Positions 52,378-63,891 of a DNA stretch of 64,000 nt are shown piece by piece. The DNA is from Trebouxia sp. TZW2008 (taxonomy: Eukaryota > Chlorophyta > Trebouxiophyceae > Trebouxiales > Trebouxiaceae), in NCBI GenBank assembly GCA_002118135.1, contig BDIU01000173.1:124001-188000 (forward strand). The letters are read 5' to 3'. A program made the translations under genes and the position numbers. Every line of letters starts with the position of its first letter. Within the stretch, counting starts at the first letter, position 1. The notes below the pieces were generated by a model, which worked only from the letters and a program-made list of their open reading frames with translations, was not told the DNA's origin and searched no databases.

Positions 52378-53529
52378 TGCGGATCTGCTTGTCAGTAGGA
52401 CGGATACCGTGGGACATGCAATGATCATATGAGGTGGTACGTGGGGCACCAATGCACGTGTGTGTCATGTGGCCGCTTTACAACTGAAACGCAAGGAAGC
52501 AAATGCTATCTAATGTAGCGTCCCTTTTGCACACTAGCAAGCACAGCCTGGTAGGGAGATACGTACGCGTTAGGAATTGCTTGTTTCCTAGAAACATCCT
52601 GTGGGTCAGAGGCATGAGACTTTGGCGTGCAGTCTGATTTTGTTGACACTGCAGCGCAATGTCTGCAGTATGGACAGCCGTTATGATATGATATTCTGCG
52701 TCATTGGTGCATCTTGCTAGAGCGATGTCTGACTGTGGCTTCAGAAGAGGACTCAGCAGCATTGTACTGCATCAGGTATTTGAGTATGCCTGTGTTCCTA
52801 TGCATGCTATAGCAGGTATATCATGTATCTGTTCTAAAAGCTCAAATCAATCCCTACCAGGCTCATGACATGACATGATCATGACCAAAACTCGGGGGGG
52901 TCAAATGGTTGTTGCGCGACGAAGCATTAGATAACCGCGCAAGTCGATATCAGTCAGCACAACATAAGTTTGCAATTACAGTAGTTGTTGGAGGATGTAG
53001 TCAAATCTGACTCTGCCAGCTGTGAGCAATGTCTTAAGTAATCAAAGGTATTACAAAGCTCACAATCTGACCAGAAGTCAGTCTGATAGCAACCCCTAGC
53101 CAAGATAGTCACTATGACAACTAATTTACTGATGTGCTGATGCTGTGGGGCATAAACAGCTTAGCTCTTTGCAGCAGAACTCTCTCTCCCCTACAATCTC
53201 ACTTTGTCTGCTTCAAGCTTCATTCTGACACTTTAGTATTCCATTGGCGGAGCTCGGTTTCTTCCGTCCTTGTAAACAGTAAACACATTCACTGGTGACT
53301 TCGCCCTGCACTCTACTGTTTACATGCTTGCATTCACGCTTGCATACGTCCCTGCTCGGAGACGCCAGTGGGCGTCACAGGTGGTTGTTATGCTGTTAAC
53401 AAGTAATACAAATGTCTAGCTAGCGTATACACAGCCCTGTTCTCAATGATCCTGAGCTGCTGCCACTGCAAAACGCCCCCATTACGATGCCAAACAGCGC
53501 AGACTTTCCCCTTTTGCATTGCTTTGTAT
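52378..53529. other. Intergenic region with TauD-like gene 3' flank
   Basis: 1.15 kb. It holds the promoter of the ferritin-like gene and the TauD-like 3' UTR with a degenerate hairpin motif. The plus-strand open frame 52004-52432 is antisense to transit-peptide codons and is not believed. Confidence 0.5.
53486..53503. repeat. Degenerate hairpin motif, 3' flank of TauD-like gene
   Basis: gatgccaaacagcgcagact, about 35 bp past the stop of the minus-strand gene. It matches the 9078/44058 block at most positions but the stem is weakened. Confidence 0.45.
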
Positions 53530-56500
53530 TCACTGAAAAGGGTTAAGGGGAACGTAAGGGGTTTCATTTGGGCAGTAAATGCCGCCCCTGTTGCCAATTT
53601 CCACCGTGTGATATCTGTCAGCAAACTGGTGAGGCAGGGGCCAGCCCTCTTCAGGTGTGACCCACATGCGCAGCAGGTGCCTCTTGCGCTCTTCCTCCTA
53701 CAGTGACAAGAGCAACAAGGATGATATAAACATTAGTGGTGACACCAAATGCACTCATCATCATACCAACAACAAAAACCGAGCTGGACTGTAAGATATC
53801 TGTCAGCAGAATGATGAGGTGAACTTCTGAGCGGCAGTACACGATGAATTGATTGTGCAGCAGCTGAATGTCTTCTGCCCGCATGATACTGTGCGTTAAG
53901 CCCACTCGTGAGGGCAAGAAGCGTGATCAGTGCAAGAGCAAGCATGACGCCAGGAAGAGGACAGGATATTCACCTCGTAGTCGGTGAATCCAGAGCGGCA
54001 GTGCACGATGGAGTGATTGTGCAGCAGCTGAATGTCCCCTGGCTGCAGTTTCATGTCCATTCGTAGCTCCTCTAACCCTGCCAGCCTGTTGAACTCAGCA
54101 AAGGCAGCTAGCTGAGTCTGAGTCAAGCGAGGCACCTCCTCATGCCTCTGACACAGCTGGTAGTAGTTGTCAGCGTAAAAACAGCACAGGTGACCCTGCA
54201 TAGCACATATAGCTTGCTTCAGTGCATTTGTCTGTTGTAAGCATGAGTGCATTGCTCAGCAAAGACAGCTTGTCCAATATCCTGTTGAAATTGGCAAAGG
54301 CAGCTAGCTGAGTCTGAGTCAGGTGAGGCACCTCCTCATGCCTCAGACACAGCTGGTGGTGGCTGATAGTTGTCAGCATAGAAAGAGCATAGGTGACTCT
54401 GCATAGCACGTGTAGCTTGCTTCCGTGCATCTGTCTGTTGTGAGCATGAGTGCATTGCTCAGCAAAGACTGCTTGTCTGACCCTGATAGCCTGTTGAACT
54501 CAGCAAAGGCAGCTAGCGAGGCACCTCCTTGTGCCTGTGACACCGCTGGTAGTAGTTGTCAGCATAGAAACAGCACAATGACCCTGCATAGCACAGATAG
54601 CTTGCTTCACTGCATCTGTCTGTTGTGAGCCTGAGTGCATTGCTCAGCAAAGACAGCTTGTCTGACCCCAATAGCCTGTTGAACTTGGCAAAGGCAGCTA
54701 GCTGAGTCTGAGTCAGGCAAGGCACCTCCTCATGCCTCTGACACAGCTCGTAGTCATCTGCATAACATGATCAACTTGCATCAGTACATCTGTCATTTGT
54801 GAGTATGGGTGTGTTGCTCAGCGAACACAGCTCCTGCCAATCTGTTGAGCTCAGTAAAGGCAGCCAACTAAGTTTGAGTCAAGCAAAACACCTCCTCATT
54901 CCTTGGACACAGCTGGTAGTGGTTGTCAGCGTAGAAACAGCACAGGTGACCCTGCATTGCATCATTTTACCTCTATGTCTGACAGAATAGTAGACTGTCT
55001 AGACAGGAACAAGATCTGTCCCAAGCTGATGCAAGTTCTTGGCATATACACAGCAAAGATGACCCTACATTCCATGCATGAGGCTGTTGACTCAACTACT
55101 CATACAAGCGCAACACCTGATTCTACAGAACTGGCTGGAGACAGTTGATTGCTTCTGTACGTACCTAGATGGGCATGCTGAGCCTGCCTAGCCCACGTTT
55201 ACAATGAATGAAATGAATGAATGATTCTCTAGCCTTTGCGCAGGACAACCCTGTCAAAGCCTGGATCCAAAAGTCAGCCTGCAAAAGTATGTGCAGCCTT
55301 GCAGCATGCTTGGCACATGCGCATATTCATTCATTCATTCATTCATTCATTCATTCATTCATTCATTCATTCATTCATTCATTCACTCATTCATTGTAAA
55401 CGTGGGCTAGGCAGGCTCAGCCAGCCCATCTGAGTACGTACAGAAGCAATCAACTGTCTCCAGCCAGTTCGACTATGTGCTAACCTAAACCATTTGTATT
55501 GGGCATGGAGGGCGGAGAGGTCCTTGCACACAGTTGAGTGTTAAGTATCTCTGGGTTTACGTGTTACACATGCGCATACCTTTTGAGTCTATCCACGAAG
55601 GCAAGTGAATCTGTCTGTCTGGCTGCCTGATAAACTGAAGAACATGCAAACACATTGCAAAAAGCCAGCATTACCATGTCACAATTGAAGACTGATAATC
55701 ACACAGCAATTTGTTTGCTGCATGCACACATACTGACATGCTTCTCAAGTAGCATGACTGTACACACAATGACTTTTTGAAGGCGCAGAATTCCAGTAGT
55801 ACTGTACCTTAGAGCAGTTGAAGACTGGCAGCACAAAGTAGTCACATGATTGATGTCAAAGAAAGGATTGAAACGCAGGTTGAAAAGGCAGTACCTTGTA
55901 GCGATTGAAGACTGGCAGCACAAAGTAGGCCTTCTTGCCAGCCGGGATCTCATTCTTGCGGTCTAGGTAGCAATCCTCTGATAGCACCTGCGTACACTTG
56001 CATGTCTCAGATACTGTTCAATAATGATGTTACAGTGCAGGGCACGTACTGGCGGTCACCTTGCCATATGAGTGCACAAGCGGGTTGACAGTCCTCACGT
56101 AAGATTTCGACATTTGCAGATGCTTCCTGAAATGCACACATGAGCAAAGATCACACTTCACAAGAAGTTGTCTGCAGGCATGAGGGCTGCAGACACTTGT
56201 GCAGCTAGGAAGCTTAACGCCCAAACCCTGACTTTGCTTGTTACAGCAAACTTGCCAGATGTTTGAAGTATGCAATGTGAGCCAACACAAGCAAATATCA
56301 TGACATAGTCAAGCAGGGCCGCCCAGCTGCAGGTAGATATTTGCGAGCTCAGAAAATGACATGCAGGCAAAAGTTGATGATGTTTAAACGGGCATGTCTG
56401 GTGCATTAAGACAGAGCATTTGGAGAAGCCTTGTTTCTATCAGAATTGGCATCATGTATAAATTGACGTACCTTGACATAGTCTGGGTGACTCTCCAGCA

Positions 56501-56924
56501 TGCGGTTGTAGATGGCTCCAGAGCTTGACCAGCTGGTAAGACCGCCCTCCTTTGCTGTGTGTAAGCACAGCAAACCTGCAGCAAAGCGCCCAATGCTATT
56601 GCAAAAGCCAATGGTTCTGCTCTTTGTGTCAACTGTGGCGACTCTGGTCAGTTGATTCTGCAGCTTGGCGTCTGCACGCCATGTCAGTCATGCATGCATG
56701 TGCTACACAACATGTGCATGGCTCAGATGTCATGGACATTGCAACCTGCAGTGCTGCTCAGAGATCACAACAACACATCTGACAGGAATTGTCAGTCATG
56801 TGGCTGAGGGACATAGGCAATGCTGATTGCACTGCTTCAGAGGCTGCTGATTTATAATCACAATAACAATAACAATAATAACAATAAAAATAATAGTAAT
56901 AATGATGATGATGATAATAATAAC

Positions 56925-56955
<31 letters not shown>

Positions 56956-58250
56956 CTAATAATAATAATAGCATGTTCCAGCATATACTGCTAGGTATCT
57001 GTGGCTTGAGAGGCTGCTGGTTTGGTTGCTGCAAATGCGTGATGACGACCCAGACTAGAGATGTTACCTGGGAAGCATCCCTTGACCTGCCCGCTGCAAC
57101 TGACGGACAGACGGTGCAGCAAGGCAGCACAAACAATTCAGCTGATGCGCCATACAAAACAAGTACGTGCAGTTGATGCGTTGCTGGGACCAGAAGACGC
57201 AACAGCACTGGGGAGCATGTCAAAGCAGGGTGACAAATGCTTACCAACAACATCTGCATCGTCCACATGCCATGGCTCAGCAGCATTAGTGGAGTACACT
57301 CTGTTGACTGGATTCTTTAAGCCATCTCCCTTGTAGATGTCCTACAGCACACACCAGCAATCATGGAAGTCTTCAGCTGGGTATGGACCTCCTTTGTCTT
57401 GTAGGGATGTACAAGCATTCCTTGTAGATGCTTGGCCATATACAAGACTGTCAAGCATCTTGTAGGCGCCATACAGCACAGAGTAGCGTCATCACAATAC
57501 ATGCAGCAACATGCAGTGTGGCAAGCGAGCATCTTGTACACTCGCAGGCAACCACAGAAGCAAAGTTAGCTGAGCAGATTATAAGGGCGTTTGGCAGACC
57601 GGCAACGTTCAGTCACTGACTGCTCTGTGGGCCCATTGCAACTACGCAGAGGACAGCTTAAGGAGCAAGCATCGTGTAGACAAAGCTTGACGCTGTACAG
57701 ACAGCTGAGTCATGAGCAGTTCCAACCAGCGCTGCACATGCAGGCATGAAGGCAGCATCTGCATTGAAAGTGGCCAGATACCTTACCCTGACGTGACCAA
57801 TTAAGTGAGCTTTCTTGTTTTGTGGGACAATCTTGCCCCAGTATGTCCCAAGGCCCCAGTAGACGATAGTGCTCTCGGCCGCCGTGTATCGATGCACCGG
57901 CACTCCTTTGATGATTTGAAAGCCGCGACCGTCCACAACCTCCTTGCTGAATTTCTTCAACTTGGGTCCAAGCGTTGGCAACTTGAAGTCATCTTGTGTG
58001 ACGTCCTACACCAGGCTCAAGCTTGGCAAGCTGCAAGACATACGCAAGCAAGTTGATGAAGAGGCATGGCCCATCACTTCGGTCTTACCGTCAAAGCGAG
58101 ACCCTGTTGCTGCACATGCTGCAGAGCGGCAGCAATCTCGGCTAGGTCGGTCGGCGATAGGACGTAGCACCACTCGTTGCTTTTCGCCTTCTGCTGTGTG
58201 GCAGTCCAGACCGAAGGGTGTTGCACTGGCAGCGGTTGCTGCACAGTCAT
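53530..58250 (-). CDS. TauD/TfdA-family Fe(II)/2-oxoglutarate dioxygenase
   Basis: Exons: 58089-58250, 57787-58005, 57245-57341, 56472-56575, 55895-55987, 53974-54195 and 53530-53697; 354 residues, all phases consistent. Motifs in order: VLSPTDLAEIAAAL, DDFKLPTLGPKL, GFQIIKGVPVHRY, YWGLGTYWGKIVPQN, EPWHVDDADVVGLLCL (the HxD metal ligands), EGGLTSWSSSGAIYN, DRKNEIPAGKKAYF, PGDIQLLHNHSIVHCRSGF (second His region) and RKRHLLRMWVTPEEGWPLP (the 2-oxoglutarate-binding Arg). This is the plant/fungal TauD-like branch; the substrate is unknown. No presequence is evident, so probably cytosolic. A spliceable-looking segment at ~56100 would break phase and was left out. Confidence 0.88.
53820..53900 (-). 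repeat. Decayed copy of TauD-like exon 6 end
   Basis: Repeats the stretch for DIQLLHNHSIVHCRS (read DIQLLHNQFIVYCRS here) in the intron just after exon 6. Confidence 0.82.
54196..54965 (-). repeat. Tandem decayed copies of TauD-like exon 6 start
   Basis: Four degenerate copies (about 54240-54400, 54420-54600, 54605-54770 and 54775-54965). They repeat YADNYYQLCQRHEEVP and LTQTQLAAFAxFNR with their acceptor regions, directly upstream of the true exon. Confidence 0.87.
55130..55228 (+). mobile_element. Non-LTR retroelement tail (family D), plus orientation
   Basis: Reads ctggctggagacagttgatt, cgtacctagatgggcatgct, then a (aatg)n tail. Mirror image of the copy at 55320-55575. Confidence 0.65.
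55320..55575 (-). mobile_element. Non-LTR retroelement tail (family D) with long (ATTC)n
   Basis: About 16 attc units (55326-55395) followed by gtgggctaggcaggctcagc and the same 3' region as at 39145-39310. On the minus strand this is an element 3' end with an expanded AATG tail. Confidence 0.75.
55800..55850 (-). repeat. Decayed copy of TauD-like exon 5 end/donor
   Basis: On the minus strand reads tttgtgctgccagtcttcaa-ctg and a gtacag donor, the same as the end of exon 5 (FVLPVFNRYK). Confidence 0.85.
56855..56972 (+). repeat. (AAT/AAC/GAT)n low-complexity repeat
   Basis: Trinucleotide-like run of aat, aac and gat units in intron 3 of the TauD-like gene. It explains the poly-Asn/poly-Ile frames. 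Confidence 0.95.
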
Positions 58251-58700
58251 AGTCGCCCACCGTGCGGATGAGGGCCCGATCAAAGTCCGGGTAGCGAGTC
58301 AGAAACGGCCGTGCGAGGACAGCTTTTACGTTTTGTGTCCACCTCAGACGTTCTCCACACCTTCTGAAACGTGTCAAGCGCAACGCGTTGTTGCTTGTGC
58401 CAGCGATCTGTCGGAGTTACGGAAGGACTGCAATTTTGTCCGACATGGAGCTAAATTGTGATCACACTTGCGAGCAAAACTCCGAAACCTGATGACAAAA
58501 ACTCCGACATCACCTCATTCCGGAAAAATTGGCCACCATTCCGCCTCATTTTTCCGGGACACTTACGGAACCCCTTTTGAAGACTGCACTGCATCAGCGA
58601 CAGAGTAGTCACGGTTTCCACCCAAAACAACTGCGTGCGTGTAGTCAGACGCGCTCGCTAGCACTGCAAGTTGCTACTGGAGCACCTTGCAAGCATCAAC
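58251..58700. promoter_or_regulatory. Divergent promoter region, TauD-like / DUF6817-like
   Basis: 450 bp between divergent starts. A repeated ctccgaaac/ctccgacat stretch with ttttccgg near 58480-58560 is the only local pattern; its meaning is unknown. Confidence 0.35.
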
Positions 58701-60335
58701 ATGTCACCCGCACCAAACTTGACCCCACGCCAGTTTCTCGAGGCACTCGGTTGTGGCAAAGTGCAGCACGACACAGGTACGTACTTTACCGTTTGCAAGT
58801 AAACGCGTTCATCCAACACTCCGGTTGCAAACCCAGCAGTGAGAAGATGTGCAGCTTATACGCAGGGTGCTTGTTTCTCGAGCACCTGTCGGGCGTTTCG
58901 GATGTTTTGACATCTTGGAACGAGCCAACATATGTCTGCAACACAGGCTTGTTTCACTCTGTCTACGGCACTGAGCTGTTCCAGGTATTTGCGACCACTG
59001 CCTTGATCGCCTAGCAAAGCGGAAACGAAACAAGACTGCACAAGCATGCGCCCTGTCACCTAACGTGACTCGAGCAACATCTGTGCAAGCCTCTTAGGGC
59101 CTGCCCATTTCTCAATATGGATGACAATCCTGCATCTCAGTAATGCAATCTGTGCTGAGACTGTCACACAGCCTGCATCACATGTTGTGCTTTTAAACAC
59201 AATCATCAAAGATGTGCTGTGCATGTGTGAGTGATCCTGACACATTTGCAGGATTACTCAGTCTCCTTTGGGCGTCGCCCAGACATCCAAGCTTTGATTG
59301 GGGAACAAGCTGAGTTCTTAGTGCATACCTTCTGTGTTATGGATTTGGCATCCCTGGATGCAACCATGGACGCCCCGTCCGGCAAACACTACGTAATGGC
59401 CAGAAAGCAGCATGGCGGAAAACCCATTCCGCTGACTGATCAACAGTATAGAGACCTAATCACTGTGCAGCTAGCAGATTGGCTAGAACAGGTACGCCAC
59501 AACCAAAGCTCATGAACACGCGCTGCTGCAGCACAAATGACTCAACTTGTCATGCTTGTTGTTATGCCGATGTGCCATTGTTGTGGGAGAGCCTTCTGCC
59601 GTCATGATAGCATGCACATCCATGCAAACATGCATGCCATCGTGTGCATATTCATAAGTAATACAGCGTGCATCATGCACTTCTCTAGAACGTAGCAATA
59701 CGAGTGCATGTTGCCGTGCACGTCTGCAACAACAAGACAAAGCTTGTGGCAAAGGTCATGGATTGCGTGCTGTGTGCGACATTATCACTGTGCAGCTAGC
59801 AAAATGGCTAGAACAGGTAAGCTGCACCCAATGCTCATCAACGGACACCGCCTCAGCACTCAATCTGTCATGTTAGTGATCAGGCGCCGATGCTATTGTC
59901 ACAGCAAAACTGAGTGCATGCATGTGCATGCCATTGTAGTCACAGGTGGTCACAGGTGGCAGAAGATGAATCTTCCAGGAGTATACAGCACAGCATTTCA
60001 AGTGAATATTGTTGCACATGCTGAGTTGCGTCTGCAGCAGCTTTGCGAACAACCTTGCCAAGGTGCATGCTGTGTGCAAATCGTTATGACACCTGCGTAA
60101 CTTGTACGCCTCACATGGACCAACCTCTGTGCAAGGTCCAGATGATCAGCAATGGTCACAACACGGTGTAACCAACCGTGACAAACACCAAGAAACCTTT
60201 TGTCAAGATTTGGAGTTCTGGATCTGCATAGGAGATAGAAGGGCAGACCACTTGGCCATTCAGTTACAATTGCTTCTGCATATTTGATTGGGGGTAGGAT
60301 GGGGCCGGGGGGGGGGGGACATTGTTGAGTTACNN

Positions 60336-60366
<31 letters not shown>

Positions 60367-60985
60367 ATTGTTGACTTACTATGCACCGCATGCAGGTGAG
60401 TGCTGCTCCCACATGTCTGACCCAGAACTAGAGAATTAGACGCAGAGAAGCTGTTTTTGCTTTTGTACATGGAGCTAAAACAAGCTGTCTTGCACTGTAT
60501 TCAGGTTGAGCATTATTCCACATGCCTGACCCCAAACTGGGGTGGCAGCCGGACGGCGCCTGGGGTCACAGGAGAAGTGGTTACAGAAGAATTGCTGAAA
60601 GCAAACATGAAACGTTCTGCTCTGAATGCAGGTTCAGCACTATTGCCACATGCCTGACGCTAGATTGGGGTGGCAGCCGGGGGATGCCTGGGGTCACAGA
60701 AGAAATGGCTACAGAAGCACTGCTGAGAAGCAAAATTGTAACGTTTTGCACTGAATGCAGGTGGAACGCTACTCCCACATGCCCGACCCCAAATTGGGGT
60801 GGCAGCCTGGCGACGCCTGGGGTCACAGAAGAAATGGCTACAGAAGAATTGCTGAGAAGCTTGGCGGAGTCCAGTTGCAGGCTTGGAAAGACACGTATGC
60901 TAGAGAGCCGGCACACACGCGGCATATTGTCAATGATGTCACCCCGGAAGTGAAGCATTACATCAAGCCCGTTGTTGCTCATTGA
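58701..60985 (+). CDS. DUF6817-like protein
   Basis: Exons 58701-58776, 58866-58984, 59252-59491 and 60761-60985; 219 residues, phases consistent. The second exon has LEHLSGVSDVLTSW and CNTGLFHSVYGTELF; the third DYSVSFGRRPDIQALIGEQA, FCVMDLASLDA and ITVQLADWLEQ. The H-S-x-Y-G-T pattern with downstream acidic helices is what I recall for the DUF6817 family; biochemical role unknown. The fourth exon ends with a unique, charged segment. The third and fourth exons have decayed edge copies in intron 3, and a poly-G/N assembly artefact lies there too. Confidence 0.65.
59780..59822 (+). repeat. Decayed copy of DUF6817-like exon 3 end/donor
   Basis: attatcactgtgcagctagc then aaaatggctagaacag and gtaagc, the end of exon 3 (ITVQLADWLEQ) with a donor. 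Confidence 0.85.
60307..60365 (+). other. Poly-G run with two unknown bases (assembly artefact)
   Basis: Two G homopolymers flank 'nn', and a short segment (attgttgagttac / attgttgacttac) is duplicated around it. This is probably a misassembled low-complexity junction. Confidence 0.85.
60393..60745 (+). repeat. Decayed copies of DUF6817-like exon 4 start
   Basis: Three tandem copies (60393-60440, 60503-60610 and 60629-60735) precede exon 4. All repeat the gcag acceptor and the codons for VExYSxMPDPxLGWQPG...WGHR, with frameshifts. Confidence 0.88.
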
Positions 60986-62557
60986 CAGTAGCTCAGAAGA
61001 AAATACAGTCTAGGGCTACGTCTGCTGGCAGAAGCCCTTCTTACGATGCCTAATGGCGTAGACTATTTGTGACTTCTGACGGCTTCTCGCGCATCAGGGC
61101 TTTCTGCTTGGCAGAAATGAGGCAGTATTTCGGCAAAGGTCACACAATCACAAACAAACGCACAGACCTGACAAATCGTTCCATGTACTTGCTGAAGTCT
61201 CTTGCTTGCTGCAGTGGACAATTGAAAGGTCGAAAATTAAAGAGAGACTGTCTGTTGAGTTCTGTTGTTTACCAACCCATTTGACCAGACATATGCAAAC
61301 ACAACCTAAGAGCCCTCTACATAAGCGGACCGTGCACTTGTTCTGTTTTCAATCCTCAAACTGAAACATCAAGGACCTCCTGACTTCATCTCAGCATCAG
61401 GAATGAGCTGCTGTCTGCAGCTGCAACCTTCCCAGACACCTACACAGCAGCATGCCAAAGCTTGCAAATCAGGGGATAGCTGTGATTTCATACAACTTTA
61501 TTGCTACGCTTGTAGCTAACCATGCACAACCCTGCTACTGGGCTCACCTGCATGGCTTTGCCTCTTACGATGGATCATTGTCACACACAGAAAAATCTTG
61601 TTGCACATCAAGCCAATCACGTGACACAAAGCCATTGCTGTATGACATTTTGGTACGTCTGACCTGCTCACAGGCCTTGACTACATCTGCTGTGCAAAGC
61701 AACAGCAAAAAGCAGCTGCGCAATATTAGCAGCAAGCACGCAAGCTTTCTGATCACCCTCTTGCTAACTACAACCCCAGAGTATACGTTTGTAACGGTGA
61801 GCCTTGCTAAAAGGGTCCTATGTAGATGTCCAAAAACCTATCATTATTGTTCATCAACCGTGACATTCGCGGTCTCCCTGAAAAGCGAGGTTGCTTAAGC
61901 CTCGCTATGATCTTCTAAGGTAACCGTTATTTTGCACCTGCATGCATCTGCAGCATTACTTTTATTTCCTGCGCAAAGGACTGAAAAGGAGACCTGCAGC
62001 ATCACGTGGGCATGACAGAAGACATGGACCTTGCAGTGATGATGACATACCTTGCAAGGTCCAGCCTGCCCAGATTTGGCAATATGATCTGTGGTCGAGT
62101 GTCTGGCAGCGACCAAAGTATATGCGACTGCCAGTATGACTCCTCATGAAAGCCGACCGTGACGTTTATGCCCTCCTCAGGCTGATTTGCATGAAGTCGT
62201 TGGGTGCAGGAAGCATCTGGGCAGCTTTCCCTGTGCTGCGATTGGGCTTGACTCTGAGAGCAGAGCAGCAACTGCTTGAAGGCTCGCTGATGCTCCTGAA
62301 AACCATTGTCCTCAAGTACTGGTACAATTGCTGCAATCACCGCTGATGCTGCCGAAGCGTATCATCGCCCAAAAAGCTGGGCAGCACAGCAGCAGACCGC
62401 TGGGAAGTATAAGTGAGCAAAAAAACATCTAGGCGCTTGCCCCTTGTGCTGCCTTGAGGCTGCTATCTATTTGAATCATCGCTGATGCCGCTGAAGCATG
62501 TCGTTGCCTTTGTGCTGCCATAAGCATGAGCATTGCTACCACTGATCACATCAGTGG
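60986..62557. other. Convergent intergenic region
   Basis: 1.6 kb. The hairpin motif lies at 61046-61059. A 148-codon open frame at 61452-61898 (+) and one at 62002-62340 (-) match nothing I recognise and lack splice context. Confidence 0.45.
61046..61059. repeat. Hairpin motif, 3' flank of DUF6817-like gene
   Basis: ATGCC-TAAT-GGCGT within cttacgatgcctaatggcgt, followed by agac. 61 bp past the stop codon. One stem position is a G-U type pair in RNA, and the orientation relative to the gene is opposite to that of the copies at 9078 and 44058. Confidence 0.6.
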
Positions 62558-63465
62558 TCACTCAACATGGGGATCTGCAAAACTACGCTTCTGCTTTTTC
62601 TTCTTGTTGGAAGCTTTTGAGGACAGATAAGGGTTGACACTTGAGGTCTTAAGGCCCTTTCTTGCACCAAAAGCAGCGGATCTGCCAACATCTTCATCAT
62701 CTGAACTGTCTGGTGCCTTCTGTTCCTTTGCTGCACCTGCAGAACATGTAATCAGTTGCTGCCATCAGCCAGTCACAGCCTGCGATTGTGCAAAGCAGGC
62801 TTTGTTGCCAGCACAATAATACATACTGTGAAAGAATGCATAGAGGATGCCTGCACAGCTGCTGTAGCACAGGCAAGGACCTCTGTCCCGAACAACAGCT
62901 TGGCTTGTAAGGTGCTGTTGCTAGCACCTAGCTGCAAGGCGGGCCACGCAAGTTTTGTTGGCACAGCGTACAAACTAGTCATGCATACAGCTGTTGCCTT
63001 GACGGAGAAACTTTGTATATGGAAGACTTTGACATTCACCTGCTTTTGTTCTGGCATGGGCTTGTTTGGCTGATGGCATTGCTGCTGTGTCTGCATCCTC
63101 TGTCGTGCTGCGCTGCAACCGCTTCCCAAAGCGCTTTTCCAGTGGCATAGTCAAGTGAGCTGCCTGCATGGCATTTCCAAATGCAACTGCTGCTGCTTTG
63201 CGAATACAAGCAAGTTGCTCTCAGCAGAAGATTGATCAGTACTTGGACGACAGCTGCAGAGCGCGCTTGCCTTATGGTGTGCAAGGAACTTGGCACCTAA
63301 GCCCAAACCTTCTGGTCTTGGCTGGAAGGCCGCTGCTGCTGAGTCCTCTTCAAGCACTTTCTCGGGATCGCTGATGCCCAGCCAACTGGCAGCCTGCTGC
63401 AAGGCCTTCCCTGACGGTCGTACGTCGTCTTTCTGAGCTGCTGGGGTTGATCTCTCAGAAGCCAT
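62558..63465 (-). CDS. Small basic nuclear-type conserved protein
   Basis: Exons 63271-63465, 63040-63163 and 62558-62736; 165 residues, phases agree. Starts MASERSTPAAQKDDVRPSGK. A short motif, RPEGLGLGAKFLAHHK, is followed after the first intron by PLEKRFGKRLQRS, then an acidic patch (PDSSDDEDVGRS) and a Lys-rich tail (SNKKKKQKRS). The mix of acidic serines and lysine clusters suggests a nuclear or nucleolar protein; the GLGLGAKF motif looks conserved but I cannot name the family. Intron 1 uses a GC donor (63270-63269). Confidence 0.7.
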
Positions 63466-63891
63466 GCACCTCAGCAGGCAGGATCTTGCAAACGCTCGGA
63501 GGAGACACAAGCTGCAGTTGCACTGTGAAGGCGCTTTTGCGAGACCGTGGCATGTAGCAATTGCGGCGAGGGACTTGGTACTGAGACGCGTCTGAGCTCT
63601 GTGCGAAGCTCGTTTAAACTCGTAGGCCTAACTAGTTATGCAATTTTGAGAATAGCTGGTCGCTAGTCTGTGCGACCCGCATTGATGGAGGCTTTGAACT
63701 GTAGGTAGCGCAAAGAGATTTCGGAGCTGGTTTCGGCGCAGCCTTGGTGAAAGACAGTGGTTATGGCACATCCCTGCAAGTGTGCTTCCTCTCGTTGATT
63801 AAATTTTGCCGTGTTTGCCAAAACGTACTGGGACGGTGACTCAGAGCTTGCTATTTGCAGAGGACTTGGCAAGTGTTGACAGGTGGCTGTG
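63466..63891. promoter_or_regulatory. Divergent promoter region at right edge
   Basis: 426 bp between the minus-strand nuclear-type gene and the plus-strand start at 63892. No distinct core element seen. Confidence 0.3.

Noticed and set aside
52004..52432. 142-codon plus-strand open frame
   Set aside because: Antisense to the transit peptide and first exons of the ferritin-like gene; no family resemblance.
56030..56130. Possible extra TauD-like exon (reads HLQMSKSYVRTVN on the minus strand)
   Set aside because: Including it breaks phase; skipping it joins HPDYVK to VLSEDCYLDRKN exactly as the family expects.
56796..57286. Poly-Ile/poly-Asn/Ser reading frames
   Set aside because: Artefacts of the AAT/AAC/GAT run in an intron.
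61452..61898. 148-codon plus-strand open frame
   Set aside because: No recognisable motif, no splice signals and no transit- or membrane-like features; a chance frame is likely.
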